A stretch of 64,000 bases of DNA from Rhabdophis nuchalis (Eukaryota; Chordata; Lepidosauria; Squamata; Natricidae): assembly GCA_039707465.1 (NCBI GenBank), contig CM077648.1, forward strand, positions 28,833,119 through 28,897,118. The letters run 5' to 3'. Below the pieces are notes generated by a model. The model searched no databases and had not been told where the DNA came from. It worked only from the letters and a program-made list of their open reading frames with translations. The translations under genes and the position numbers were made by a program. Of this stretch, positions 22,735-34,099 are shown one piece after another (positions within the stretch are counted from its first letter, which is position 1; the number at the start of each line of letters is the position of its first letter).

Positions 22735-23045
22735 GAAAGGTTGGCAGTTCGGTGGTTCGAATCCCTAGCACTGCATAACAGAGTGAGCTCCCATTACTTG
22801 TCCCATCTTCTCCCAACATAGCAGTTCAAAAGCATGTAAAAATGCAAGTAGAAAAATAGCAACCACCTTTGGTGGGAAGGTAATAGCATTCTGTGTGCCT
22901 TTGGCATTTAGTCATGCTGGCCACATGACCATGGAGACGTCTTTGGACAGTACTGACTCTTCAGCTTTGAGATGGAGATGAGCACCACCCCCTGGAGTCA
23001 GGAACGACTAGCACGTATGTGTGAGGGGAACCTTTACCTTTACCT
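22735..23045 (+). mobile_element. tRNA-derived SINE, 5' truncated
   Basis: Starts just before a perfect B box (GGTTCGAATCC at 22754-22764). It then matches the 7812-8168 SINE throughout, ending in CCTTTACCTTTACCTTA. The 3' segment GAGTCAGGAACGACTAGCAC again resembles the Bov-B end. The A box is missing. Confidence 0.75.
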
Positions 23046-23082
23046 TATATGACCTTACTTTTGTATTACATATTTTATTATA

Positions 23083-23720
23083 TACAGGTAGTCCTCCAGT
23101 TCCAACCGTTCATTCAGTTATGATGAAGCTGAATGGACTGGACACTGATTTTGAAGTTCTGGTCATTGCAGTGCCCCACAATCATGTGAACGAAATTCAG
23201 GTGCTTAACAACCAGCTTGCGCTAATGATCGGTTGCAGTGTACTGTGCTCAAATCATTGCCTTTTGCGATTTTCCCTCCCAGCTTCCCACAAGCAAAGTC
23301 AATAAAGAAGTGAGCAGGGAAGGTTGCAAGTTGCTTGATTAAGTCTCTCTCCTTCCCCACCAGCCTTACTTTACTTGCATACATCCTGTGCCCTTCTTCC
23401 CTAGCCTCCTTGCACTCACACATACTATATGTCCATCTCACGTCTTATTTTCCTGACCTCCGTGTGCTTATTCACTCACACGTAGGAAGATATGTCTTTC
23501 TACTCAGGCCTCCCTGTGCTTGCATATACTCCACTCCCTCTTACACCAACTTCCCTGTACTCACACGCATACACGTCTTCCCCCCACTCTCCTTCCTGGC
23601 CTCCCTGCACCCCACACATCCATTACCCAGTTTTCCTGAGCTCACACACATATAAGCTTTACAACTTAACAACATCAATCCTGGCCCAAACTTCAGTTGT
23701 AACTTGAGAACTCCCTGTAA
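23083..23720. mobile_element. MITE-like element (GTAGTCCTC-terminus family)
   Basis: Left end TACAGGTAGTCCTCCAGTT; right end AACTTGAGAACTCCCTGTAA. These are imperfect inverted repeats with TA at both edges. The middle holds a degenerate CCT/CAC-rich tandem array (23390-23650). Related copies: 1-253 and 54826-59321. Confidence 0.65.
23390..23650. repeat. Degenerate minisatellite inside the MITE
   Basis: A loosely repeated unit of about 50-65 bp containing CTTCCTNGCCTCCCTG then ACTCACAC. Several diverged repeats. The reading frames in it are low complexity and are not genes. Confidence 0.5.
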
Positions 23721-23756
23721 TGTAGAATTTAGAAATAACATGTACAGATCCTTATT

Positions 23757-24405
23757 CAAACAAGTAGCTCTCCCTTAACAACAATAATTGGAATGGAGTT
23801 TTCATTGCTAAGCAATGCTGTTATAAAGATCAACATCACATGACTCTGTTTCTTAGTGATTGAAAACGTATCAGTCTCTATTGCTATTATTAAGCAAAGA
23901 TCGCAAGTCATTTAATGAGGCTTCCTTGCAACTTTCTGCTAGTTTCCAACAAGGAAAGTCAGTGGGGAAGCCAGCAAGAAATCACAAATCCTGAATGGTT
24001 GCAAGCAGGCTGGCAGATGGGTAAGTGGCTACTGCAGTACGGTGTGTGTGCCCAGATGCAGAGGTACAAGTATAGATGGGCAAGGGTAGCTGGTACAGAA
24101 TGTAGGAGGGCATACAGGGCTCATTGGGGGGGGGGGGGGAGTGGCAGGAGTAGAAGTGATTTCAACTTTCTTGCCAGCTACACCATTGACTTTGCGCAAA
24201 GGTTGCAAAGGCAATCACGTGACTGTGGAGCAGTGCAACCATTGTAAGTGTGGGCCAGTTGACAAGTGTTTGGATCCTAATTATATGTGGGGCTCTGGGG
24301 CAGTCAAAAAGTTCAAGGATAGGTGATTGGTACCATGCCTTCAGTGCCAGCATACCTCTGAATGGTCATGGAATAAGTGGTCATTGACTGAAGCCTAGCT
24401 ATACT
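23757..24405. mobile_element. Possible long relative of the GTAGTCCTC MITE
   Basis: The left edge CAAGTAGCTCTCCCTTAACA and the right edge GGTCATTGACTGAAGCCTAGC resemble degraded termini of the family. A G-run lies at 24126-24139. No coding evidence. Confidence 0.4.
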
Positions 24406-24475
24406 CATTACTTTAAAATACAAACATCAATTAGCATATCTTGAGAATAGTTATCATGCACTCCAAATGACTGAT

Positions 24476-24680
24476 GTCTATGGAGATTCTCAGTCATCCA
24501 AGGTCATGATTGTCCCAAAAGTGCTTTTTCAAAAGGCAACTGGACATTGTTTTTCCTTGAAGATATTTCATTTCTCATCCATGAAGCTTCTTTAGAGCTT
24601 CTTCCGTTCAGATGAGAAGCGAAATGTCTTCAAGGGAAAAGTCCAGCTGCCTTTTGAAAAAGTACCTTTGGGACATAAAA
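24476..24680. mobile_element. Foldback element with arms of about 65 bp
   Basis: The left arm 24512-24580 (GTCCCAAAAGTGCTTTTTCA...) and right arm 24610-24674 (...TGAAAAAGTACCTTTGGGAC) are imperfect inverted copies around a loop of about 30 bp. The leading GTCTATGGAGATTCTCAGTC is matched, inverted, at the end of the copy at 26771-26910. Non-coding. Confidence 0.7.
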
Positions 24681-24982
24681 TGACTTAGTTTCTCTAGGAT
24701 TCAGATGACATCCTTTCCCCACTTTACCTGAAACATTTTAATGTTTTGAACTCATTTTTTTTCTGAACGTTTATGCCAAGAGATATGATGTAAGGAGATG
24801 CCACATAACCAGATTCCAGAAAACCCAATTATAATGAGAGGTGTATATGCACTACTCTTAACATAGCTTATAGGTTTATCAGAAATTGTACACAGTGGGT
24901 TCTCCCATTCATCACAATAACAGGAAAGACATATATAGGGCAATACAAACTTCAGATTTAATCTGCAAGGATTGCTTTAGAA

Positions 24983-25106
24983 CAGAGGTGTCAAACTGGC
25001 GGCCTGCGGGCCAGATGCCTCACGGGCAGGCCACGCCCACCCCAGCTCTGGAAACACAAAAAACATCACAATACGTCATGTGACGCAATCAAATTTGTTA
25101 CTCGTG
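24983..25106. mobile_element. Short hAT-like element (CAGAGGTGTCAAACT type)
   Basis: Starts CAGAGGTGTCAAACTGGC. Flanked by exact 8-bp repeats CTTTAGAA (24975-24982 and 25107-25114). The right terminus is diverged. 124 bp, GC-rich start (GCGGCCTGCGGGCC). Confidence 0.75.
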
Positions 25107-25159
25107 CTTTAGAAGATGCATGTATCACCTGCTTCACATGTATTCCATCACTCTGCCAT

Positions 25160-25282
25160 AAGAACTGATGAACCTTCTTAGATGAAAGATGAAACATTTG
25201 TTTTCTTCTTCTTCCTTAAGGAAGAAGAGTTGTCTTTCCAGTTGTCTTTTGAAGAAAAAAATGCATCTTTGAGACACCTGTC
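25160..25282. mobile_element. Degraded foldback element
   Basis: Resembles the arms of the 24476 element (TTTCCAGTTGTCTTTTGAAG, then CATCTTTGAGACAC) around AGGAAGAAG-type palindromic sequence. Strongly decayed. Confidence 0.4.
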
Positions 25283-26770
25283 TCGCAGCTGCTGCATGAT
25301 CTCGTGAAGAGATAAAGCTATTTTGAGATGCTCTAGATGAGTACTTCAAGTGCACTCCAAAGTTTTTTGTACAGATTAAATCCAAATTCTGACAGCTCTC
25401 ATAACATACAATTAATGTTATAGGATATCAATTAAAGACATTATAGATTCCTTGCCAGGGTGGAAAGGATAGCAAGTAAAGAAGCAATGTCAACATGCAT
25501 GATATATGAGTGTTCAATATCCCAGATACAAAAAAATCTGATCCCTTGTTTATTTGTCAAGCAAACCCTACAAAGTTCAGATTTGTGACAGATTTAATTA
25601 TTAAAAATAGCTTTATAACAAGTGTGTAAACCACCTGAGTATTTGCCTGCCTCAACTGCAGGTTTTAAATTTCATGTTACCCATATTGCCTAACAGTGCT
25701 TCTGACAAATTAATCTTGGTATTTGCTATACATATTACCCATTCTTATGAGAAGAGCCATAAGCTTGTTTTAGATTACCCAAACAGAAATATGCTTGCCG
25801 AAAATAGGAAAAGAATCTTGGCAAAAAACACAAACCAAGATGAATACCAAATATAATCATTTCTATGCTAATAGTTTCTAAGCCAGTTTGGGAAAGTAGA
25901 ATTAAAAGTAAACAATAAAAGCAAACATAAATAAAGTGGGTATTAATAGAAAGATGTACAAAATTGACCAGAATGGGTGATGTTATCTTTTACATGATAA
26001 TAAAACAAGAGAATCAGTATCGGAGATAATGTCAATTCCATAAATTAATTTAGAATTTTATTTTTCTACCCCTCTTGAGATGCCTGCCTGATTTTATGTT
26101 CAGATTGATCCAGATTGATTCTTTATTCTTATTGTCACTCTCCATTATATATTTCCTATGATATTTTTATCCTATTAAGATACTGGCTGATTCCAGCAGT
26201 AACACATCAAACCATAATGACATAAAAATAAATAGGTAGCTTGTGTTTATCTCACAATGGCATGTTTAAAATAAACCAAGCACATACAGGGCAGAAGGCT
26301 AAGCGTTGAGGGTAAATAGCATAGTACATTAACGCACTGCTCCACCCATAATTGAAGTGAAGCTTCAGGAAGATATAGCCTTGGTGTTAAAGAACAAATT
26401 GTTATTACATATATCCCATTTGTACATCATCACAGATGTCTAATTGGTGCCACCTGGGGTTGTTCATAATTCATAAAAGCATAGGTTAAATGTTACCTGT
26501 CCCCTGAAAATTCCAGAATGCTGTTCTATAAGATTCTAACTAAAATAGCATTAAAATTATAAATAATCAATTATTATTAGATGTGATGATGCTGGACATC
26601 AAATTCAGCAAGACAAAAACAATGTATTGCTAATATAAAAGCTTCTTGACTGAGCAATCCTGTAATAGAAAAAAACAATCATTACAAACCAGGTCTAGAA
26701 ATATAGTCTTGATAACATAATAATCTGTCTCAAATCTAGGGGCCTGCTTGTCTCTGGAAGTGGATGTTTT
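25283..26770. other. Intergenic DNA, nothing recognised
   Basis: AT-rich, no supported gene, RNA or named repeat. Confidence 0.45.
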
Positions 26771-26910
26771 GTCCCAAAGATACTTCCTCAAGAGGCAGAT
26801 GAACTTTCTGGTTCTCTGTGAAGAAAAAAAACCACCAGAAAATCCAGTTGCCTCTTGAAAAAACATCTTTGGGACAACCATGACCTGGATGACTGAGAAT
26901 GCCCATAGAC
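26771..26910. mobile_element. Foldback element, second clear copy
   Basis: Arms begin GTCCCAAAGATACTTCCTCA at 26771 and end TCTTTGGGAC at 26876. The outer tail GACTGAGAATGCCCATAGAC (26891-26910) is the inverted match of the 24476 start. Confidence 0.65.
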
Positions 26911-27109
26911 ATTAAGTGGACATTTCCTTATAAAAATCAGTGATTTTCACAGAAAGTACTGAAAGCATCCAACTAATTGCCCATGTGAATGCAAACCAAC
27001 TATGGGGATAAAAAGCAAACTTGGAATCAAATATACTTTTTCAATTGATTTTCTAGCTATCTTAGGTTTCACTGTACTAAACCAATATTAGTGGGTGCAC
27101 ACTGCTCCT

Positions 27110-27385
27110 ACTGAGCAGGACCTTCGGATCTGGATGTGTTTAAAAACACATTTGTTTCATCAAGCCGTCCTTGCATAGCCTCCGCTGTTGACTAGTTTAG
27201 ATAAGTTTTAAAATGGGGGGTTTTAATTGGTTTTAGCACAGGATTTCATATTTAATAGGCTTTTAAATTTTTATATTTTTGTATTGTTTTGTATATTTTT
27301 AATTTTCCTGTGCGCCGCCCTGGGTCCTTTTGGAGAAGGGCGGGATATAAATTGAATAAAATAAAATAAAAAATAAAATAAAGTA
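27110..27385 (+). mobile_element. L2-clade LINE 3' untranslated end
   Basis: Contains GTGCGCCGCCCTGGGTCC and TTTGGAGAAGGGCGGGATAT, the 3' stem region of this LINE group, followed by an ATAAAATAAA tail. Slightly upstream, 'tttaaaaacacaTTTGTTTCATCAAGCC' is the decayed end of the coding frame. It ends about 100 bp before the UGT8 CpG island. Confidence 0.7.
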
Positions 27386-27494
27386 CCAGCTGCCTAGTGT
27401 TGCTCTGCCCGCTGCAGCAAATTTTGTTTGTTGCCCATGTTCAGGAATGTAGAGAAACGACGATTAGTTTCATCAATACCTTGAAACTACCGGA

Positions 27495-27620
27495 CCAATC
27501 CGCCACCATCTTCCCCTTCTTTTGCTCTTCCAGGTACTAGTGTAAATCTCCTCTCCGTTGTCATGGTGTCGGGAGTCCTGGACGCCATCCAGGACGCCCC
27601 CGCCCATTGGCAGCCACGTG
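27495..27620 (+). promoter_or_regulatory. CCAAT, inverted CCAAT and E-box cluster
   Basis: CCAAT at 27495-27499, inverted CCAAT (ATTGG) at 27605-27609, and a CACGTG E-box at 27615-27620, all at the upstream edge of the CpG island. These are motif matches only. Confidence 0.45.
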
Positions 27621-28004
27621 CCTTTTTCGCCTTAACCTTTTCCCCCCCTTGAAGGCTGCTTGTGTCACAGTCGCAACTCGCCTCTCAGAAGACCCCTCCC
27701 CCCTCCTCGCCTGAGAGAGTCTCTAAGTGGCCAAACGACTCGGAGGGAGGGAGGCTCAGTCCCGCCTGCCGGGAGGTGGAGATGGGGATTGCCCCACGGA
27801 ATGATCTAGGCAGCCTGGCTAGCTCAAGCGGTCAGAAGGCGTCCGGAGGCTTCTGGCAGCGGCTTTCGGCACGGGAGGTGAAAGGAAACGGATTTCACCG
27901 CCGCCTGATCTTCCCATCTCTCTCTCTCCCGGGGGACTTTTCGCTCCTTGCAGCGGGCGAGACTGAGGAGAAGATCTCCCAAACTCAATGTCATAGCGGT
28001 CCAC

Positions 28005-28017
28005 GGGCGGAGCCAAT
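28005..28017 (+). promoter_or_regulatory. GC box directly followed by CCAAT
   Basis: GGGCGG at 28005-28010 and CCAAT at 28013-28017. This lies about 380 bp upstream of the candidate exon 1 splice donor, a plausible core-promoter position. Confidence 0.45.
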
Positions 28018-28049
28018 GCCAAGAAGCCGATTCTGAAGTCCGGGGACGA

Positions 28050-28394
28050 CGGCAGGGAAAGAGGAGAAGAAGTCCCGAGAAGTTGAAAGAACCCCCGAGC
28101 TGCAGAAACCCCCCCTTTTCGCCTTGAAGCCTGAGGCGATTGCGAAATCTCGCAGCAGGTGCAGCGGCTGAGGGAGAGAGAAGACCTTCCCTCCACGCGC
28201 AGCCACCGCCGCCGTCGCAGCGGACTCGAAAGATAAACGAGAACGCGCGCCGAGATCACCCGCTTCGTTTTATAGAGAAAGAAATCCCTCTTCCCATTAT
28301 CGCCACGGGAAAAGAAGAAAATAATAATAATACTTCTATAACTGCAGAAAAAAAAGAACATTCCAACACTCGGGGAGCAGATTTGGACCCCTAG
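28050..28394 (+). other. UGT8: Candidate UGT8 5' noncoding exon (5' limit unknown)
   Basis: The strong donor TAG|GTAAGT lies at 28394/28395, inside the CpG island. It is the best donor in the island and is in the right orientation. Mammalian UGT8 has its start codon in the second or a later exon, as here, where the ATG lies 2 bp after an acceptor at 62055. The left boundary given is only nominal. Alternative first exons may exist further along the island. Confidence 0.5.
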
Positions 28395-29150
28395 GTAAGT
28401 CAGCGCAGCCCAATGCACTGGCGAGAAAGAGTACCTTTCGCTCTGACGAGAGCGCGCGCGCGAAAGAGGGGAGAGAGTTGCTGAAGGTGAAGTTGGCGCC
28501 CAAAGCGAGGTGGGCGGGGGTGGGGCAAGTGAGAAAGTTGGAAGAGGATGAGCGCGCCTGTGCGAGAGGTGTAAAAAAAAAGAGGGGGAGGAGAGGGGGG
28601 GCTGGAGTTACCCGCGCACCGGAGCGAGGAGGGCCGGCCATGGAAGGCAGCTCGCCAGAAACTTGCCTTTGTGAACTTACGGAGATTGGGGTGGAGATGG
28701 GAATTGGCTGAAAAGATGTGGGGAGTGACGAATGGGGGATATGCGGCCGGGAGAGGAGCGAAGGATGCCGGAGGTTCCGAATGGAGTTTTATATGGAGGG
28801 GGCGCATATCCTCTTCTCGAGCGCATCTGCCCTCTCCCTTTCCTAAATAAACCGCAGCTGGCAAAGTCGCTTGGCCCTCTGACGGCCTCGCCTCGCCTCA
28901 GCCTGTTCCCGGCCTCGGGCGTTGGAAGGGAGAGCCAGAAGTGCTCTGAATGGAGCCTTGGGGGTCGGCCTTTTCTTCCTCTTTTCCGGAGCTGCGTCCC
29001 CAATTACCTGCCTTTGCCGAGTCCAAGCGCCCCGTCCTTTCGCGGCCCGGCCTCGCTGCCCTGTAGGGGGCAGTCTCGTTAGCTTCGCGGGTGGAAGGCT
29101 GCAGCCGAGCGCCGAGAGGGGACTGAGGGCCGACAACCTCAGGGGGTGAG

Positions 29151-30751
29151 AGGCTTCTTGTCAGGGAAAAAAAGAACTGTAGTGGGAGTAGGAATGCGGA
29201 TCTGGAGGATGGAGAACATCCTGTCCTGGCCTTGGGTGCTGAGGCGAAACTTCGCTTCTTCGGTGGCAGGGGGGGGAAAATGGATGAGGATGCTGGAAGG
29301 CAAGGTTATTCAGGATAAATAGTATAATAACACACCGCCCCCGCCCCCAAAGCAGTATTGTGCTTTGGCGCTAAAAAGCGCGAGTTGGTGATTATTTTAG
29401 GAATAAATGAAACCCCATCTTTGAACTTCAAAGAAGTAGGACCGGAAAGTAGGCGATTCCTGATAAGTCTGGCCATGCTAAACCAAGGTCACTAAAGGAA
29501 AAAAGAAGAAAGTTGTCTGGCTGTGTAACCGTGGCTCAGATGGAAACTGAAAGAAAAATGGTTTTAAGCGGGGAGCACCCAAAGTTGTTTTTTTAAAGCC
29601 AGGCAAAAAGTTAAATCTGAAAATCTTGAGTGAAATTAAACAGCCTTTGACAGATCATTGAAAGGTATTGTTTCCCTTCTGGAACAACAGAAAAAGGAGC
29701 AGAACATGAAAGATATTATGGCCAGAAGATTAAATATAATTAAAGTGAAAAATAGGGGCTATATTTGGTGCTTATTAATGCAGGATTTGGTTCTGGTCAT
29801 TGGACAAAATGATAATGGAAGGACATATATTTGTGTACATACTGAAATGGATCAGACAGTACAGCCAAGGCCTTGTGACTTTAGGAAGATGGAAGGTCAA
29901 GTAAAGTTGACTGCTGACATTCTTCGGCTGTGCTACTGCAGTAATCCCTTATTATCTGTTTCTTCTTCTTGCTATTGAGTCTTAACATCATTTATGCTTC
30001 TCAGAAAACTTGTCATATAAGGTATTTATTATTTTCCTAATAGATTTTTCAGGCTAAGATAACCGATGATAAATCTGCCTTGCCTTTTTATCACAATTTT
30101 AAACTATGATAATTGTGTGGAGAGAGATTAGCTACAGTTATGATTCTAACATTAAAAGTGAAGTGTGAACACCACATGCTAATTGCTAAATAAGGATTCA
30201 TGCAGAATATATCAAATAACAAAGCATACATAATGAATTGTATGTACATAGCCTGCTTAGACAAGCATTTAGACATATTAAAATATTTTCGTGCCACAAA
30301 GTTGTCCTTTCAAATTGAGTTAAAGAGGATGGGATGGTTCATGAGCACATGTGAAATATTGAGAACATGATATGGAGATGTTTATAAAGGGCAGCCATGG
30401 GAAATGTTACCAATTCACAAAATAATAATTTACCAGAAAGAATACAAATATTGTTAGTTCTCTCCCCCCATCACAGGTCCCATTTGGATTCTCTCAATGA
30501 CCCAGCTTACCTTTTTTTACATTACAGGCACTTTCCCCCCCAACCCCCCCCCCCCAAAAAAACCTACTTCAGTTACTTAACATTATTGTTTTCTAAGAAT
30601 GTCTATTAATTAAATTTATATGCTGTCCATCTCTCAGACAGGTGTTCTTTAGCCCTTTTGCCTTATGTCATCACATTATTCACTTTGCTTTGAAATATGC
30701 AAATCAAATTCTGCTTCACAACCATGCCTAGAAATAAATAGATCCTCACTA
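29151..30751 (+). other. UGT8 intron 1 sequence, nothing recognised
   Basis: No repeat family seen. A C-run lies near 30546-30555. The 106-codon frame at 29658-29978 has no domain or codon signature and is not called. Confidence 0.5.
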
Positions 30752-30821
30752 TGACTAGTATTGCCAATTGAACCTTAGCCTGCATACATTCAGACTAATG
30801 TTCAATTGGCAATACTAGTCA
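30752..30821. repeat. Perfect 22-bp inverted repeat with 26-nt loop
   Basis: Arm 30752-30773 (TGACTAGTATTGCCAATTGA+AC) and arm 30800-30821 are exact reverse complements. The loop is 30774-30799. It could be a foldback insertion or, if transcribed from the intron, a hairpin RNA. No terminal repeats or target duplication recognised. Confidence 0.85.
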
Positions 30822-31884
30822 CAATGTTGCAATTGTTTTGTATGTGAATTATATTTATTTCCAAGGGATAAAGGTATAGTTTTCTTTGTTTTCCATTTTC
30901 ATAAGTGGTTCAGGCTAAGAAAGAACTGCATGCTGTATTTAATACAGTCTCTTTGCTCATAATTCTGAAATTCTAAAACATTATAGAACTTAGTTGACTG
31001 AAGCAAGGAAGTGTGGAGAAAGAGGGGGACATAGTGTATGTAAGTTGCCATAACGCATAGGATTAAAGTTGCTGTGCCGTGGAGGAGGAACATAATGTAC
31101 CATCATGGTCTTGTTAGGCTAAGAAAAATGTCACGGGAGACACCCTTAGTAGGAGGAAAATAGTTGTCTCTACCAGATTTTGGACACCTGGCTTCAAGAT
31201 AGTGCTGGTTAATATTGATTTGGTAGTGGACAGATGGGCAATTTGGATTACATCACTGAAAACCTATTGAGAGAAAACAGTGAGGTCTTCTTAGGAAATC
31301 TACACAGCCAGATTTCAGGCCTGTAGTAACTTCATTGCCAAGGCTGGGATAATGTTGATCTACTGTGATTTGTTATCTACAGCAAGGATTGCTATTCCAA
31401 ATGCAAGTGGATATGAATGTCTATGTGTTTAGTTAGATAGTAGGACAAGCTAGGAATCCTTTTGGTGTACCATTTGTTGTGCTCTTCCTTAGGATCCCTT
31501 CCTATGTGACTAGACCTGGTTGCTAGACTGTAGGTAGAGATTTCCCACTTGCCATGTGTTGGTACAGGGGAACGTCAATCTCCAGGTGGAAGGGGCTGAG
31601 TCTTGCAGTGCTAGGTATTTCATTGGCCTCCACGATAACCAAGAGCTGATCCTAAGTTATATTGGCTCTGATACACGTAGACATCATGTATTAAACTTAT
31701 GTTTTACATCTGAGCAATTGTGTAATCTGGTTCTGGATGTTAGTTAGTATTATCTGCCCTTTGTCATGGACAGATCACTTACTGATCCAGATGCCACCTA
31801 TTTCTTCTGCAGAACCTGGTAGTCTAAGGCAGACTAAATTTTACTGAACAGGGTTGTATGTCCCAGTTTGAGCATGCTTTGTGG

Positions 31885-32096
31885 CACACGTGTCAAACAT
31901 GCAGCCCATAGGTTGGATGTGGCCCATAATAGGCTGAGAGTTGTCCCACGGGGCTTCCTGGAGACAGCGAGGCCCTGGCCTACCCCAGCTACGCTCACCC
32001 AGTCGGCCATGATGACCAGGCCACACTTATCCCAGCTCCCCAAAGGCAAACAAAATCCTGATATGGCCCATAATGGGATCGAGTTTGACACCCCTG
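31885..32096. mobile_element. hAT-like element (CAnnnGTGTCAAAC type) inside the old L2
   Basis: Left end CACACGTGTCAAACATGCAG; right end GAGTTTGACACCCCTG. Flanks CTTTGTGG (31877-31884) and CTCTATGG (32097-32104) match at 6 of 8. Confidence 0.7.
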
Positions 32097-33095
32097 CTCT
32101 ATGGCATACCTATTTTGTTACTGCTTTGACTGATTTATCATCTGGTAGCCTTTTGTGGGTGGTTAATTCCCTTTTGGAAAGGAGCTACCATCTGTCCTCT
32201 GTGACTAGTTTGCTCAATGTTTTGCTTTAATTTTGATTGTATTTGAGATCTATTGAGGCGTTTTGCCAGGTTACTTGCATTTCGTTTTGGCCTGTTACCT
32301 ATGAAAAAGTAAATAGGTTGCTCTCTAAAATGTCCTTAGATCCTCTCTTTAATGAGCCCTATGTAGATTTGGATATATTAGAAAGTGTCTAATATCTACC
32401 TTTATTTTCTTAGCAAAGATTATAGAAATAGTGGTTTGCTTTTATCTCAACCCTCATCTATCAGGATTCAGAAGTAGGTACGAGACAAAGATGATATCAT
32501 TTGATCGATGATGTATGTCAAGACCATTACAGAACTAGAGTACCTGTCCTGATCTCTTTGGATCTATCAGCAGCCTTCAGTACACCAAACATGGAATTTT
32601 TCTGACTTGAATGAGGATTTGGGAACTTGTTTTATAGTGGTTCTGCTCCCTCCTCAGAAGCTGGTTCAAGTCAGTGGTGGTTTGGTATAGGATTTGGTCC
32701 AGTGGTTACTCTAATGGTTGGATGCCAGCAGGATCTTTCCCACATTCTTCCCAGTCGTTGAACATTCTCATGAAGCCACTGATGGGAGCTCATCTGGCAA
32801 TATGAGATTGGTATTATACTTATGACCGGTTGTAAATTGGAAATGTTATTAAAGTCTTTTTCCAATGTCTGGTGACTATGAGGGTCTGGATGGGAGAGAA
32901 CATCTTAAATGCAAAGTGGAGCTATTTTTTGTACATGAATTCCTTTACGTTCTCTGTTTTGTCTTGGATGGGGGTTATACTGCCACAAAAGTATATCTGG
33001 GATTTTCTCGGACACCAGACTTCATCAGCAGATAGAAGCCATGGCTGGGGGTGAGGGTTTTGCCCAGTTTTGGCTGGTATGGTAGGATCTGATTA

Positions 33096-33417
33096 CTTGA
33101 TGGTGAACCTATGGCACACATGCCAGAGGTGGCACGCAGAGCTCTCTCTGCTGTCACGTGTGCTGGTGCCCCAGGTCAGATCTCCGTGGTGTTTCTTTTG
33201 TGAGCTTCTGTTTCCCTGAAAACAACGAAACAGAAGCTGACAAAAGACAAAGATCTTACTTCTTGCCGCGCTGCCGGTGCTGGGATGCCCCGCCTCCCAC
33301 CCGCCAGCTGGTCTTCGGGTCTCTGCTGCACATGCATGCATGTCCATGCATACATGCCTTTCAGTTTGGGCATGTGCACATGCACAGTTTGGATGGATAA
33401 AAGGTTCGCCAACACTG
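33096..33417. mobile_element. hAT-like element (TGATGGTGAACC type) inside the old L2
   Basis: Left end TTGATGGTGAACCTATGGCA; right end AAAGGTTCGCCAACACTG. Same type as 2451-2868. Inner GCATGTGCACATGC palindromes. The target duplication is not clear. Confidence 0.65.
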
Positions 33418-33730
33418 TCTTACACCATGCCTATCTAATTGGAGTTCTGAACCATTCTATGTATGAGCCTGCCTTTAAAGGCTACCTGGAAGTTTTAATT
33501 GGTGAAAAATGTTTACTTTGGGCACATATTATGCCTCTCTTGTGGCCTCTGTCCTGACTTTCTATCAGCATCTAGGGGCAATTTAAAGTGCTAGTTTTAA
33601 CCTATAAAGCCTTTGATGGCAGGATGCCAAATGTGGTTTATGTGTAGAAACACATTTTCCCACAAGAATCGTCATACCACTTTGATCATGCCAAGAAAAG
33701 CAGTTAGTTAACTTTTATTTTCAGGAGATT

Positions 33731-34030
33731 CAGGGGTGGGCTGCTGCCAGCGTTACTGCCTCTTCGCTTTGCACGCATTAGTGCCGGTTTGCTCGCACAC
33801 ACGCATGCGTACCCACCATGTGTTGTTTGCGCATGCGCAGTTGTAAATTGTTCTGTGCATGCGCAAAACATTTAAAATGCCTTAAAAAACATGCCGGCAA
33901 CAGTATGGGTGACCAGGGAACCAGTTTATGGGCTGGGCCAGCCTGTTATCCCTACCGGTTTGGCGAACCAGTCCCAATTTCCACTGCCAGTTCGCCCCAA
34001 CTGGCGTGAACTGGTAGCAACCCACTTCTA
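33731..34030. mobile_element. Non-autonomous hAT-like element (CAGGGGTGGGCTGCT type)
   Basis: Left end CAGGGGTGGGCTGCTGCC; right end GGTAGCAACCCACTTCTA. Flanks AGGAGATT (33723-33730) and GGGAGATT (34031-34038), 7/8 match. 300 bp, non-coding, CpG-rich interior. Confidence 0.8.
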
Positions 34031-34099
34031 GGGAGATTAGGCTAAAGCTCAGAAGTGTGGTTTTCTTTTTCTTTCCTTTTTATATGTTTTTATTCCATA

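Larger units (their letters stand above)
27500..29150 (+). promoter_or_regulatory. UGT8: CpG island, probable UGT8 promoter and first exon region
   Basis: GC content and CpG density rise abruptly over about 1.6 kb (for example GAGAGCGCGCGCGCG at 28449-28463), against AT-rich flanks on both sides. No TATA box stands out. It lies about 33 kb upstream of the UGT8 coding exon on the same strand, with no other gene in the window to explain it. UGT8 promoters in mammals are GC-rich and TATA-less. Transcription start sites cannot be placed from sequence alone. Confidence 0.75.
31480..33720 (+). mobile_element. Old L2-clade LINE, heavily decayed
   Basis: Scattered motifs keep the L2 order on the + strand: PLSWTDHLLTDP (about 31755-31795, endonuclease end), SGFRSRYETKM and PDLFGSISSLQ, matching LDLSAAFDTIDH (about 32460-32600, RT), and VLTYKAFDGRMPN (about 33590-33640, C-terminal). 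Stops and indels are many. Two hAT elements have since entered (31885-32096 and 33096-33417). Much older than the 55867 copy. Confidence 0.65.

Noticed and set aside
27819..28418. 199-codon minus-strand frame in the CpG island
   Set aside because: GC-rich DNA lacks stops by composition. The translation has no domain and is antisense to the UGT8 first exon.
28400..29136. Several overlapping 75-154 codon frames on both strands
   Set aside because: Same composition effect in the CpG island; no shared motif or start context.
29658..29978. 106-codon + strand frame in intron 1
   Set aside because: No recognisable domain, no splice context, and composition like the surrounding DNA.
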